Positions 8,201 through 17,771 of a DNA stretch of 64,000 bases are shown in pieces. Location of the stretch: contig JARBTR010000002.1 in assembly GCA_029240105.1 (NCBI GenBank), positions 186,001-250,000 on the forward strand, given 5' to 3'. The DNA comes from Caryophanales bacterium (GTDB lineage: Bacteria; Bacillota; Bacilli; JARBTR01). Under the pieces are notes generated by a model. It saw nothing but the letters and a program-made list of their open reading frames with translations. It was not told where the DNA came from and did not search any database. The stretch's first letter is position 1. The number at the start of each line of letters is the position of its first letter. The translations under genes and the position numbers were made by a program.

Positions 8201-9025
8201 TTATTCAGTAATCTCACCAAACCATTTTTTATATATTTCAGAATATACACCTTCATTTCGCATATCCTTCAAAGCATTTTCAACCTTTTCCAAAAGCTCA
8301 GTATCTGCTTTTCTCATGCCAATTCCATATTCTTCTTTCCCGAAATCTTCACCAATAACTTTGTATTTCTTTTCGCCTCTTTTGGCAATATAGTACTTTG
8401 CCATGATCTCATCTGCTACTACAGCATCTGTTCGACCAGCCTCTAAGTCCATTAAAGCTTCATTATTAGTTTCAAATAGAACAGGTTCGCCATCTTTAAA
8501 AGAAGCAGCCAATTCTGGTTCTTTATTAATTGCATCTAAAGAACTTGAACCATTTTGAGCAGCTACCACCTTACCAGCTAGGTCCGATTTCTTTTTAATA
8601 CTTGAATCTGCAAGTGTCACGATAATCTGTCTATTTTCAATATATGGTTTAGTAAATGCGACCTTTTCTTTTCTTTCATCAGTAATAGTATAACCATTCC
8701 AAATTAGATCAATTTTTCCAGAATTCAATTCTGTTTCTTTCATAGACCAATCTATTGGTTGAAACTTTACTTTAACATCAATTCTTTTAAAAACTTCTTT
8801 TGCTAAATCAATATCAAATCCAACAATTTTACCATTATCGTCTTTAAAACCCATAGGGACGAATGTATCGTCAAAACCAACAGTTACATACCCTCTGTCC
8901 TCAAATTTTGAGAAATCAGAACTTTTAACAGAGAATGTAGTTTTTGAGCCTGAACAGCCAACTAAAAATAATGTAGAAATAAGTACAAATGAAGCAAGTA
9001 ACGTGTAATAAAACTTTTTAATCAT
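8201..9025 (-). CDS. Amino acid ABC transporter substrate-binding lipoprotein, probably histidine
   Basis: 274 residues. A signal peptide ends in a lipobox LFLVGC (Cys about 24), so the protein is tethered to the outer face of the membrane. The mature part is a periplasmic-binding type 3 fold: YVTVGFDDTFVPMGFKDDNGKIVGFDIDLA near 46-75 and the DLIWNGYTITDERKEKVAFTKPYI block. It is the first gene after the T-box leader (9111-9425). The family includes His, Arg, Gln and Cys binders; histidine is proposed only from the CAC specifier. Confidence 0.85.
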   Translation of the reverse strand: MIKKFYYTLLASFVLISTLFLVGCSGSKTTFSVKSSDFSKFEDRGYVTVGFDDTFVPMGFKDDNGKIVGFDIDLAKEVFKRIDVKVKFQPIDWSMKETELNSGKIDLIWNGYTITDERKEKVAFTKPYIENRQIIVTLADSSIKKKSDLAGKVVAAQNGSSSLDAINKEPELAASFKDGEPVLFETNNEALMDLEAGRTDAVVADEIMAKYYIAKRGEKKYKVIGEDFGKEEYGIGMRKADTELLEKVENALKDMRNEGVYSEIYKKWFGEITE

Positions 9026-9110
9026 TTAAATCTCTCCCTTTTTATTATTATTAATTGATTTTTGTTTATATATTAAATTTATAGCGCTATAAAATTTAAT
9101 CAAAATAAAA

Positions 9111-9425
9111 AAAATCCCATCCTCTAGCTTGCGCTAGAGGACGGGAGTAATTCTCACGTGGTTCCACCTCTATTTAATGATACCTCACAGTATCATCCTC
9201 TTCAAGTACGGCAATGAATTGCTTATACTTTAGCACGATAACGGGTGCAGGGATCCCGAGAACAGCCTACTACCTAATGAGGGTTCGGTGCCTAGCTCAG
9301 AGATGTGTTCAAAGTATTTTCAATTGCCCCTCTCACCAAGTATTTTAATAAATACACCGGGAACTCTCTGTGAATGAAATATACTTTTACTTTTTCTCGT
9401 CAAAGCTTTATAAGTTTATTTAGTT
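9111..9425 (-). promoter_or_regulatory. T-box riboswitch, predicted tRNA-His specificity
   Basis: On the minus strand the T-box sequence AGGTGGAACCACGTGAG (9153-9169) precedes a strong terminator hairpin (9111-9147) followed by eight T residues. In Stem I the specifier position reads GAA-CAC-ATCTCTGA, so codon CAC (9305-9307) fits tRNA-His. The alignment was made with the other T-boxes in this window (CGC for argS, AAC for asnS), which share the pattern codon, A, pyrimidines, then TGA. Histidine T-boxes on ABC transporters are described in Firmicutes. Confidence 0.85.
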
Positions 9426-9431
9426 ATTTGG

Positions 9432-9480
9432 ATTATAAATGACCTTTTTTAATATGTCAAACATTATTTACAGAAATTTT
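9432..9480 (-). promoter_or_regulatory. Promoter of the His T-box operon with a CodY-like site
   Basis: TTGACA (9455-9460) and TATAAT (9432-9437) are 17 bp apart on the minus strand, a consensus sigma-A promoter. Just upstream, AAATTTCTGTAAATA matches 12 of 15 positions of the CodY consensus, which is suggestive only. Confidence 0.65.
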
Positions 9481-9644
9481 AAAATAAATTTTCTTTAGGG
9501 TACGAATATCTTTTTTTAGAATTTTATTACACAAAATATATTTACGTCTTAGGAATTAAATTATTCTGTAATTGATCAATAAATTTATCAAACATTATAA
9601 TATTTTCAGTCTTTTCGTCAAATCCTATTATTGGAGGCGAAAAT

Positions 9645-9806
9645 ATGAAAAATCCTAAGAAGAAAAATGTATCACTGCCTGTTGAGAAACATGACACGGC
9701 AGCTTGGGCAAATATATATAAAACAAAAGAAATATCAAATGTAACAGTTCCACAAGAATTTGAAATGTTGGAAGCTAAGGAATGGGTTGACTATAACCAA
9801 AAATAG
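9645..9806 (+). CDS. Small DUF3787-like protein
   Basis: 53 residues behind TTGGAGGCG. The HDTAAWANIYKTKE core near residues 17-30 and the closing AKEWVDYNQK fit the short DUF3787 family, members of which occur in clostridia and bacilli and have been linked to spore surfaces. The protein is hydrophilic, without signal peptide or cysteines. It is followed by two hairpins, at 9882-9917 and 9970-10004. Function is not known and the family call is from memory of the TAAWANI motif. Confidence 0.6.
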   Translation: MKNPKKKNVSLPVEKHDTAAWANIYKTKEISNVTVPQEFEMLEAKEWVDYNQK

Positions 9807-9881
9807 TATGTTCAGATTAAAAAATATTGTATCACCATTTTAATTAATATTAGTTATTGATTCAATTACTTTTCTCATGGG

Positions 9882-9917
9882 TAACGGTGATTTAATGTAA
9901 AAATGAATCACCGTTAC
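9882..9917 (+). terminator. Hairpin downstream of the DUF3787 gene
   Basis: Perfect 12-bp arms GTAACGGTGATT and AATCACCGTTAC with a 12-base loop. The U-tract is weak (TTTGTG), so it may be an mRNA-stabilising hairpin or a weak terminator. Confidence 0.45.
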
Positions 9918-9969
9918 TTTGTGATTACCTAGTAAAACCAGATAAAATTTGATCTTTTACACTAAAGAC

Positions 9970-10004
9970 ACCAAATGCTTAAAAACATTTGGTTTCTTTT
10001 TTCT
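9970..10004 (+). terminator. Rho-independent terminator
   Basis: Arms ACCAAATG and CATTTGGT followed by TTCTTTTTTC on the plus strand. It separates the DUF3787 gene from the convergent PFOR gene. Confidence 0.6.
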
Positions 10005-10009
10005 AAAGT

Positions 10010-13000
10010 TTAAAATTTCATATCCTTAAACCTTTTGTACATTTCAAATCTCTCCTTTGCATGCTTTTCTGATGCTTCGTAGAGTTCTTCTGCAATTTCT
10101 GGGAAGAGCATTTTAAGAGTCGTATATCTGATTTCGCTTTCAAGATGTTCCCTAAAGGATTTTGTTGGTTCTTTGGAATCAAGGATAAAAGGATTCTTTC
10201 CTTGTTCCTTGAGTAATGGATTGTATCTCCAAAGGTGCCAATATCCTGCATCAACAGCTTTTTTCTCCTGAGCGACACTTGTACCCATGCCTGTTTTTAT
10301 ACCATGGTTTATGCATGGTGTGTAGGCAATTATGATTGATGGGCCAGGGTATGCCTCTGCTTCCACCATTGCTTTAACGGTTTGAGTCATGTTAGCGCCC
10401 ATGGCTATCTGAGCAACGTAAACATGCCCATAGTTTATAGCCATCATTCCGAGATCTTTTTTTCTAACTCTCTTTCCTGCTGCTGCAAATTTTGCTACTG
10501 CAGAGGCTTGAGTAGCTTTTGAAGACTGTCCTCCAGTATTTGAATAAACCTCTGTATCCATAACAAGTATATTTACATCCTCACCCATTGCTAAAATATG
10601 ATCTAAGCCATCGGAATCTATATCATAAGCCCAACCGTCTCCTCCGATAATCCATTGTGATTTTTTAACAAGGTAATCTTTGTTTTTCATTATTTCTTCA
10701 AGAAGTTTATTGCCCTTATAGTTCGTACTTTCCATAATTTCAAGTACATTCTTTGAAGCCAGACTTGACGCATCTCCCTTATCCATTGTCTCAATCCAGT
10801 TCTTGAATGCCTCTTTAAGTTCATCGCCAATATCAGTTTTCATTGCTTGATTCATAAGGTTAGAAAGCCTTGCTCTGATCTGCTTTACACCTAAGTACAT
10901 ACCAAAACCGTATTCAGCGTTATCTTCAAATAATGAATTCCCCCAAGATGGGCCATTGCCCTCATGGTTTTTAGTATATGGGAAGGATGGCACGCTACCA
11001 CCATAAATAGAGGAACAGCCGGTTGCGTTTGCAATCATCATTCTCTCACCAAAAAGTTGAGTTAGCAGTTTAATATTTGCAGTTTCCCCACAACCAGGAC
11101 ATGCACCATGGAATTCAAAAAGTGGTTGTTTAAATTGGCTTCCCTTTAATGTTTTTACATCCATTAAATCAGATCTATATGGCAACTTCGAAGCATATTC
11201 CCAGTTATCTGATTGCTCTTCAATTTGTTCTTCAGCTGGCTTCATAATGAGCGCTTTACCAGGTGCTGGACAAATGTCGGCACAATTCCCGCAACCAGTA
11301 CAGTCAAGTGGACTTACCTGAATTCTAAATTGAAACTTTGCAATTTCTCCCTTACCAATAGTCTTTTTAGCCACAAAAGTATCACTTGGTGCATTAGTTA
11401 TTTCTTCTTCTGATATAAGGAAAGGTCTAATAACTGCATGAGGACAGATGAATGCACAATGGTTACATTGTGTACACTTGTCAACTTGCCATTCAGGCAC
11501 CATCGGTGCTATCCCGCGTTTTTCATAGGCAGTTGTCCCGCATGGAAAAGTACCATCCTCCATACCCTTAAATGCACTTACTGGTAAATCGTCTCCCTTG
11601 AGTCTTGACATCGGTCTAAGTATCCGATCAATAAAATCCGGTTCTTCTTTGACAGACTGATTAGAATAATTATCCTCAGCGGAAGACCATGATTGTGGAA
11701 CATTGATCTTAGTAAGTGAGTTTACGCCTCTATCTATAGCCTCCCAGTTCATGTTGACTATTTTCTCGCCTTTTTTACCATAGCTCTTTGAAACGGAATC
11801 TTTTAGATACTTTATCGCGTCTTCAATAGGTATGATATTACTAAGTTTAAAAAAGGCCGATTGCATAATCATGTTAATTCTATTTCCAAGACCAATTTCA
11901 CCAGCAATTGAGACAGCATCAATTGTATAAAATTGTATTTGATTATTAGCTATATATCGCTTTAAGTAGGATGGTAGTTTATCTTCTAACTCCTGCTCAT
12001 TCCAACGGCAGTTAAGTACAAAGGTACCATTTTTTTTTAAACCATTTGTTAAATCAAATAGATTTACATATGTTTGATTGTGACAGGCAACATAATCTGC
12101 ATTATTTATAAGATAAGTTGATCTAATCGGCTTCTTTCCGAATCTTAAATCCGAAATTGTGTAGCCACCAGACTTTTTACTGTCATAGGAAAAATACCCT
12201 TGAACATGCATATCCGTATGATCGCCAATCATTTTAATTGCTGTCTTATTTGCCCCAACCGTTCCATCTGAACCAAGACCCCAAAATCTACAGTTTATGG
12301 TTCCTTCAGGTTCAACAATTATTTCCTCTGTAATCGGAAGTGAAGTATTTGTTACATCATCAACAATTCCTATTGTAAACCCGTTCTTTGGCTGAAGTTC
12401 ATTCATATTCTTAAAAACTGAAAGGATTTGAGATGGAGTCGTATCCTTAGAACCTAGTCCGTATCTCCCACCAACGATAACTGGCTTAATTTCCTTGTCA
12501 TAAAAAACTTTTACAATATCCTGATAGAGTGGTTCTCCAAGAGAACCAGGTTCCTTTGTTCTATCCAAAACTGTTACTTTCTTAACAGATTGTGGAAATA
12601 TCTTCATAAAATATTTCTCACTAAATGGTCTGTAAAGGTGTACCTTTAAAATTCCTACCTTCTCACCATTCGCTCTTAGGTAATCAACGACTTCCTCAAT
12701 CGTTTCACATACGGAACCCATTGCAATGATGATTTTTTCAGCCTGTGGATCACCATAGTAATCAAAGGGGTGATATTCCCTTCCGGTTATCTTCTTTATT
12801 TCATTCATGTATTGTTCTACAAGATCTGGAATTTGTTGATAGAATCTATTACCGGCTTCTCTACCCTGGAAATAAATATCCGGGTTTTGAGCACTTCCTC
12901 TTTCAACAGGGTGGTGAGGATTCAGGGACCGATTTCTAAACTCTTGTATTGCATCGTAATCCACAATCTTTTCTATATCCTCGTAGTTAATCAATTCTAT

Positions 13001-13561
13001 CTTTTGAAGTTCATGGGAAGTTCTGAATCCATCAAAGAAATGCACGAACGGAACTCTACCTTTAATCGCACAAAGATGCGCAACAAAGGCAAGATCCATG
13101 CACTCCTGAACGCTTGCAGAGGAAAGCATGGCATACCCTGTTTGTCTTACTGCCATGACGTCCTGATGGTCTCCGAATATGGAGAGTGCATGGGCAGCAA
13201 TTGCTCGCGCACTTACATGGAAAACTGCTGGTAAAAACTCACCCGCCATTTTATACATATTTGGGATCATTAATAACAAACCTTGTGATGCTGTGTATGT
13301 AGTTGTAAGAGCACCCGCCTGTAATGAACCATGAACAGCACCAGCTGCTCCTTTTTCATTTTGCATTTCAACAACTCTTACCGGCTGTCCAAATAAGTTC
13401 TTCTTTTCTTGTGCTGCCCACTCATCAACTAATTCAGCCATTGGAGTAGATGGTGTAATGGGAAATACGGCAGCTACCTCAGTAAATGCATAGGATGCAT
13501 ATGCCGCAGCATGATTTCCATCCATTGTTTTCATATTTTTTGTCATAGTTAACTTCTCCAT
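10010..13561 (-). CDS. nifJ: Pyruvate:ferredoxin (flavodoxin) oxidoreductase
   Basis: 1183 residues, the usual length of the single-chain enzyme. It converts pyruvate and CoA to acetyl-CoA and CO2 while reducing ferredoxin or flavodoxin. Visible parts in order: pyrimidine-binding domain with ITPSTPMAEL near 36-45, gamma domain, two 4Fe-4S motifs CTQCNHCAFICP and CTGCGNCADICP near 690-760, and the C-terminal TPP domain with GCSSIYGG and GGDGWAYDID. A further cysteine in FHGACPGCGE fits the third cluster. The gene stands alone and ends at a convergent terminator region. It marks an anaerobic or microaerobic pyruvate route beside the usual dehydrogenase. A candidate promoter (TTGATA, 18 bp, TATAAA) lies near 13590-13620. 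Confidence 0.95.
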   Translation of the reverse strand: MEKLTMTKNMKTMDGNHAAAYASYAFTEVAAVFPITPSTPMAELVDEWAAQEKKNLFGQPVRVVEMQNEKGAAGAVHGSLQAGALTTTYTASQGLLLMIPNMYKMAGEFLPAVFHVSARAIAAHALSIFGDHQDVMAVRQTGYAMLSSASVQECMDLAFVAHLCAIKGRVPFVHFFDGFRTSHELQKIELINYEDIEKIVDYDAIQEFRNRSLNPHHPVERGSAQNPDIYFQGREAGNRFYQQIPDLVEQYMNEIKKITGREYHPFDYYGDPQAEKIIIAMGSVCETIEEVVDYLRANGEKVGILKVHLYRPFSEKYFMKIFPQSVKKVTVLDRTKEPGSLGEPLYQDIVKVFYDKEIKPVIVGGRYGLGSKDTTPSQILSVFKNMNELQPKNGFTIGIVDDVTNTSLPITEEIIVEPEGTINCRFWGLGSDGTVGANKTAIKMIGDHTDMHVQGYFSYDSKKSGGYTISDLRFGKKPIRSTYLINNADYVACHNQTYVNLFDLTNGLKKNGTFVLNCRWNEQELEDKLPSYLKRYIANNQIQFYTIDAVSIAGEIGLGNRINMIMQSAFFKLSNIIPIEDAIKYLKDSVSKSYGKKGEKIVNMNWEAIDRGVNSLTKINVPQSWSSAEDNYSNQSVKEEPDFIDRILRPMSRLKGDDLPVSAFKGMEDGTFPCGTTAYEKRGIAPMVPEWQVDKCTQCNHCAFICPHAVIRPFLISEEEITNAPSDTFVAKKTIGKGEIAKFQFRIQVSPLDCTGCGNCADICPAPGKALIMKPAEEQIEEQSDNWEYASKLPYRSDLMDVKTLKGSQFKQPLFEFHGACPGCGETANIKLLTQLFGERMMIANATGCSSIYGGSVPSFPYTKNHEGNGPSWGNSLFEDNAEYGFGMYLGVKQIRARLSNLMNQAMKTDIGDELKEAFKNWIETMDKGDASSLASKNVLEIMESTNYKGNKLLEEIMKNKDYLVKKSQWIIGGDGWAYDIDSDGLDHILAMGEDVNILVMDTEVYSNTGGQSSKATQASAVAKFAAAGKRVRKKDLGMMAINYGHVYVAQIAMGANMTQTVKAMVEAEAYPGPSIIIAYTPCINHGIKTGMGTSVAQEKKAVDAGYWHLWRYNPLLKEQGKNPFILDSKEPTKSFREHLESEIRYTTLKMLFPEIAEELYEASEKHAKERFEMYKRFKDMKF

Positions 13562-13876
13562 TATAAAAACTTAACTTGAATAGTATTTGTTTTTCTGAAT
13601 TTATAATGTATAAGAAATATAACTATCAAGGATTTTGACATTTTTTGTTTGTTAACATTATGCGGTTGTATCAATGTCCCAAAATGTAAATTCAGTTAAA
13701 ATATTCATCAGGATTTACATTTTTATAAATTCAAATTTTATCACTACATAGATTCAATCCCACACCTACCTTCCTCCCTTCAAATTTAATTTTTAATTTA
13801 GTAGAAAAGAAACTTTATCATAAATTTCTTTTAAGTACATAAAGAATAGTTGTACTACTTTTTTGGGGGGAATATT

Positions 13877-14683
13877 TTGAAACTGACTACTATAAAAGAA
13901 ATGACACTTTTTGAACACCATTTTTGGCTTCAAATTTTGGGGGATCATTCTAGATTTATTCTGAATGCACTTTCTCCTAAGGAAACGGTTCATATAACAA
14001 AATCAAAAGAATTTATTGAATTATTTGACACTTTACTAGACAAATCTCATAAGTCACTTACCACTCAGGATCTCTCTAATTTAAACTATGAGGCGTATAA
14101 TTCTGCAATGAGGCTTAGAGAATTTAAGTTAATGCTACTAACTAAGTCAATTGCTGATTCAATTGATGTTAGTCTTCCACCTACCTTCTTTAATCATATG
14201 GTAAATGAACTTGATGACTATCTCTTCATTTTAGATTCTTTAATTAAGAATAAAATGCGTGATGATTCAGATATTAAACTTCATTTACTTTGGCTTTCTG
14301 ATGGAGCGGGTCATGCTAGTGCAATTGCATCCAGGCTGGATGATACAGAAAAAGAATTGGTTACAAGAAGCAAACTGTACGAAAAAGAATTTGCTAATTT
14401 ATATGTAAAATCAATAGAATTTAATGGTTATACAAGAACAGGACTTCATGATTTCCAGGCTTTAAGAAATCTTAATGATAAAGCTTATGAAAAAATGAAC
14501 AACTTCAAAGGATTTTTAAAAGAATTGGAAGAAGGAATTATTCAAAAGAAAATACTTAGCGTTCTCTCTCCATTAGTAACGGACCATATGTTTCGAGAAG
14601 AGTGCTATTACTTAACAAAGCTATCAATGGTGACACATCTTAAAGAACCCGTTTGTGATCCTGGAAAACCGAGAGTTGAATAA
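13877..14683 (+). CDS. DUF2935 protein (hemerythrin-like helical bundle)
   Basis: 268 residues if the TTG at 13877 is the start; it is chosen because GGGGGGAAT lies 7 bases upstream, while the in-frame TTG at 13850 has no ribosome site. The protein is all-helical with two related halves: LFEHHFWLQILGDHSRFI near the N-terminus and a second LLWLSDGAGHASAI segment. Repeated E/H residues fit the ferritin/hemerythrin-like DUF2935 fold, so di-iron or other metal binding is possible. Function is unknown. A shared terminator at 14709-14752 closes it. Confidence 0.75.
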   Translation: MKLTTIKEMTLFEHHFWLQILGDHSRFILNALSPKETVHITKSKEFIELFDTLLDKSHKSLTTQDLSNLNYEAYNSAMRLREFKLMLLTKSIADSIDVSLPPTFFNHMVNELDDYLFILDSLIKNKMRDDSDIKLHLLWLSDGAGHASAIASRLDDTEKELVTRSKLYEKEFANLYVKSIEFNGYTRTGLHDFQALRNLNDKAYEKMNNFKGFLKELEEGIIQKKILSVLSPLVTDHMFREECYYLTKLSMVTHLKEPVCDPGKPRVE

Positions 14684-14708
14684 TTTTTCAATAAAGAACT
14701 AGAAACAA

Positions 14709-14752
14709 AAAAAACACCTTATCTCAACTACTTTTGAGATAGGGTGTTATCT
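14709..14752. terminator. Bidirectional terminator
   Basis: Arms AACACCTTATCTCAA and TTGAGATAGGGTGTT around a short loop, with A- and T-runs on both sides. It serves the DUF2935 gene and the convergent SatP gene. Confidence 0.7.
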
Positions 14753-14762
14753 TTACTACTAA

Positions 14763-15374
14763 TTATTTTTTAAAAATTCCAAATGGTTTTCCAACTGGTA
14801 AAAACACTCTTCCAAAATGTACATTTAAAACCGCAGCAGCTGAAGCGTAGAAAGACATGACTGCTATTCCCAATTCAACATAAGCTGCAAAAGTATGCAT
14901 TGTATGTTCCATAATACCCAAAGTACTTAAGGATAATCCAATAAATAAGCAATCAATCAGTACAAAAATGATAAATAAAACTTTATGAGTCTCCATTGCT
15001 CCAATTGTCATAAATAGTGAGAAAATTAAGTAACCAATAAATGCAAAACCTAATTGCCTAACATCAGCTGATTCAGCCAATTTTTCACCGAAGCATCCCA
15101 AATTAATTAACCAAGTTGCTCCAACTGAAAACCAAAAGAACGCATAACCACCAAAAGCAGTGGCACCAAAAGTGTTATTATGTTTGAAATCTTGAATACA
15201 TGCTAAAAGTTGTGCAAAAGCTCCTAAAAATATCGCCCAAGGTAATACTAAGGAAACACCGTCGGTTATACCTAATTTTTGAGTAGATGCTACTAGCGTA
15301 ACCATTGCTAATCCGAAAAGACCTAGTGCAGATGGATCAGCTGTTGTTATTTTAACTTGTTGAATTTCTTTCAT
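14763..15374 (-). CDS. satP: Acetate/succinate transporter, GPR1/FUN34/SatP family
   Basis: 203 residues with six hydrophobic segments. The family signature appears as ADPSALGLFGLAMV near 13-26, in place of the usual NPAPLGL, together with FGGYAFFWFSVG. Known members move acetate or succinate across the membrane. Placement near PFOR suggests handling of acetate formed from pyruvate, which is inference. It is followed by a terminator and its start has AGGAGGATATTC upstream. Confidence 0.85.
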   Translation of the reverse strand: MKEIQQVKITTADPSALGLFGLAMVTLVASTQKLGITDGVSLVLPWAIFLGAFAQLLACIQDFKHNNTFGATAFGGYAFFWFSVGATWLINLGCFGEKLAESADVRQLGFAFIGYLIFSLFMTIGAMETHKVLFIIFVLIDCLFIGLSLSTLGIMEHTMHTFAAYVELGIAVMSFYASAAAVLNVHFGRVFLPVGKPFGIFKK

Positions 15375-15430
15375 TAATGAATATCCTCCTTTTAATAGTT
15401 TAGATTATTCTACTATAAAAATTGTGGTAT

Positions 15431-16603
15431 TCAATTATTTTTCATATATTTTTTAGTTTTTATAGATTTTAATCTTCCAAGTGCCTCTAGTAAGGTACCT
15501 TCTTTTTTTGCAAAATGAAGGCGAATATATTGATGGATTGGTTCACGAAAAAAACTTGAACCTGGAACAGCACCTACACCTACTTCTTTTATCAACCATT
15601 TACAGAAATCAAAGTCGTTTACCACATTAAATTGACTAACATCAACGAGTGTGAAGTAAGTTCCCTGCGGTTCATAGAAAGTGAAGCCTAAGTCAGTCAA
15701 ACCGTTCAGGAATATCTCTTTCTTTCTCGTATAGGTGTCTGTTAATTCATCGTAATATTGTTGCCCTAGTTTTAATCCAGCAATTGCTGCATGTTGCAAT
15801 GGAGAAGGTGCTCCTACAGTTAGGAAATCATGTGTTTTTCTAACAGCTTCTATTATAGTTGGATGTGCAATTACATAACCTAAACGCCAGCCTGTTATTG
15901 AGTACGTTTTAGATAAAGAACTACAAGATATAGTTCTTTCAAACATGTCAGGTAACGAAGCCATGTACGTATGTTTGTGTCCCTTAAAAACAATGTGTTC
16001 ATAAACCTCATCCATAATTGCAAACACATCAAATTCGATGCAAAGTGTAGCGATATAGGCTAACTCCTCTTTTGTAAACACCTTCCCTGTTGGGTTCGAT
16101 GGATTACATATCACAATAGCTTTTGGATTTTGTTTAAAGGCTTGACGAAGTACTCCTTTATCAAAGTGAAAAGTTGGTGGTATCAGCGGAACGAAAATCG
16201 GTTCACAACCAGACAAAATCGTATCTGCTGAGTAATTTTCATAGAAGGGAGAGAAAATAATGACTTTCTCTCCCGGGTCACACACTGCCATCATGACAGC
16301 CATCATTGCTTCTGTACTGCCACAAGTAACAACAATATTTTCTTCTGGATTTATTGGGAGGTCCATGAATTTTTGTTGTTTTGCAGCTAATGCTTCACGA
16401 AATTTTTCTGCACCATACGTAATTTCATATTGATGAAGTTCTTTATCACAAACCGTTTTCAATTCATCTAATAATAATTTAGGTGGATCAAAATCTGGGA
16501 ATCCCTGAGATAAATTTATAGCACCATAATGGTCTGCTATTTTTGTCATACTTCTTATAACAGATTCAGTAAAATGTTCGACTCTACTACTAAGTTTCGG
16601 CAT
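15431..16603 (-). CDS. PLP-dependent class I/II aminotransferase in an arginine T-box operon
   Basis: 390 residues. Signs are INLSQGFPDFDPP near 31-43, the NPSNPTGKVF turn, DEVYEHIVF, and the PLP lysine in CSSLSKTYSITGWRLGY near 230-246. It resembles the MtnE/KAT/PatA group that transaminates methionine, aromatic or other amino acids. Its start abuts the end of the upstream binding-protein gene (coordinates share base 16603), so the two are translationally coupled. Because their joint leader is a T-box read as Arg, an arginine, ornithine or related transaminase is possible; the fold alone cannot decide. Confidence 0.85.
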   Translation of the reverse strand: MPKLSSRVEHFTESVIRSMTKIADHYGAINLSQGFPDFDPPKLLLDELKTVCDKELHQYEITYGAEKFREALAAKQQKFMDLPINPEENIVVTCGSTEAMMAVMMAVCDPGEKVIIFSPFYENYSADTILSGCEPIFVPLIPPTFHFDKGVLRQAFKQNPKAIVICNPSNPTGKVFTKEELAYIATLCIEFDVFAIMDEVYEHIVFKGHKHTYMASLPDMFERTISCSSLSKTYSITGWRLGYVIAHPTIIEAVRKTHDFLTVGAPSPLQHAAIAGLKLGQQYYDELTDTYTRKKEIFLNGLTDLGFTFYEPQGTYFTLVDVSQFNVVNDFDFCKWLIKEVGVGAVPGSSFFREPIHQYIRLHFAKKEGTLLEALGRLKSIKTKKYMKNN

Positions 16604-17421
16604 TATTTACTTGATTCAGCATCAACTTTTGATGCTTCAAACATTTCTTTTAACTTTCCGCTTGAAATTAACTCTTTAACAATTTTGTCAATTTCTGTAA
16701 CAAGAGATTCATTTCCTTTTGCGTATGCAAAAGCTGTTCCTTCAGCACCTTCTGTAAAGTGATATCCAGAAAGTACGATATTTGGTTGTTTCTTTGCATA
16801 TTCTTCAGCTGACAATTCGCTAATGATAAGAGCATCAATGTGTTTATTCGCAACATCTAATACCAAAGCACCGATATCTTTAAGTTCTTTAATATTGTTA
16901 GCGCCAACATTCTTTGCAATTCCTGCTTGGATACTACCCATTTGTGCACCAATATTTTTGCCTTTTAAATCTTCTTTTGTTTTATATTTGTCTGCATCAT
17001 CTTTGTTTACAATATAAGTTTGATTTCCAGAGTAAAGCAATTCAGAGAAATCAAAGTTTTTCTTTCTTTCGTCAGTTGGTGTTAAACCAGAAACAGCCAT
17101 ATCTACTTGACCTGTTTTTACAGCTCCAAGAACTCCGTCAAACTCCATTTGCTTAATCACTAGTTTAACTCCAAGTTGCTTTGCAACTTCTTTAATTGCT
17201 TCAATCTCAAAACCAGTTACAACATCTTTACCATTTTCAACTTTTATAAATTCGAATGGTGGATAATCAGGACTTGTTGCAATAACAAGCTCACCTTTGT
17301 CTTTAATTTTTTGTAATAAATCCTTTTCTTTACCTGCATTCTTTTTCTCTTCGGTTTTACCGCAACCACTTAATGTAAATACCATAATTGCTGCCATTAT
17401 TAATAATAAGATTTTTTTCAT
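16603..17421 (-). CDS. Amino acid ABC substrate-binding lipoprotein, probably arginine
   Basis: 272 residues with a signal peptide ending in TLSGC (lipobox). The mature part is a type 3 binding fold: LVIATSPDYPPFEFIKVENG and MAVSGLTPTDERKKNFDFSELLY are typical of the ArtJ/ArtP/FliY group. No permease or ATPase follows; the next gene is an aminotransferase. It either works with a transporter encoded elsewhere or as a sensor-like binder. Arginine is proposed from the CGC specifier of the T-box leader. Confidence 0.83.
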   Translation of the reverse strand: MKKILLLIMAAIMVFTLSGCGKTEEKKNAGKEKDLLQKIKDKGELVIATSPDYPPFEFIKVENGKDVVTGFEIEAIKEVAKQLGVKLVIKQMEFDGVLGAVKTGQVDMAVSGLTPTDERKKNFDFSELLYSGNQTYIVNKDDADKYKTKEDLKGKNIGAQMGSIQAGIAKNVGANNIKELKDIGALVLDVANKHIDALIISELSAEEYAKKQPNIVLSGYHFTEGAEGTAFAYAKGNESLVTEIDKIVKELISSGKLKEMFEASKVDAESSK

Positions 17422-17517
17422 CTTTTTTAGTCCCCTTTTTTTTTATAATTTACATTTAGAACTTGTGATAGTCTCTCCATAAAAGGCAAAAACATAACGT
17501 TGGATGAACTTGGCCAT

Positions 17518-17755
17518 AAAAAAAAATAGCCCCTTCGTTTCCGAAGAGACTATTTTAAAAATAGCGGTACCACTCTTGTTGATATACTTGACGTCTAAGT
17601 ATATCCCCTCAATGTGTTAAGGCCACCAACCGTTGCTCCTACTTCATTCAAAGCAACCTTTCATAGATGCGCTTCACTAATTGTTTCATACTGATCTCCC
17701 ACCACCATCAGCTCGCTAAAATTACACAACCAGTTACTCTTCTAATCAACAAGTT
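17518..17755 (-). promoter_or_regulatory. T-box riboswitch, predicted tRNA-Arg specificity
   Basis: On the minus strand a GAAGAGTAA start of Stem I, the T-box sequence AGAGTGGTACCGCTATT (17559-17575) and a terminator hairpin with a U-run (17518-17555) are all visible. The specifier region reads GAAG-CGC-ATCTATGAAA (codon at 17669-17671). It matches the argS leader, GATA-CGC-ACTTCTGAAA, almost base for base around the codon, so tRNA-Arg is the predicted ligand. Uncharged tRNA-Arg would favour expression of the downstream binding protein and aminotransferase. Confidence 0.85.
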
Positions 17756-17771
17756 TTAAATATTAAATAGT

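Noticed and set aside
12770-13234. 154-codon ORF on the strand opposite nifJ
   Set aside because: It mirrors conserved nifJ coding sequence and shows no domain of its own.
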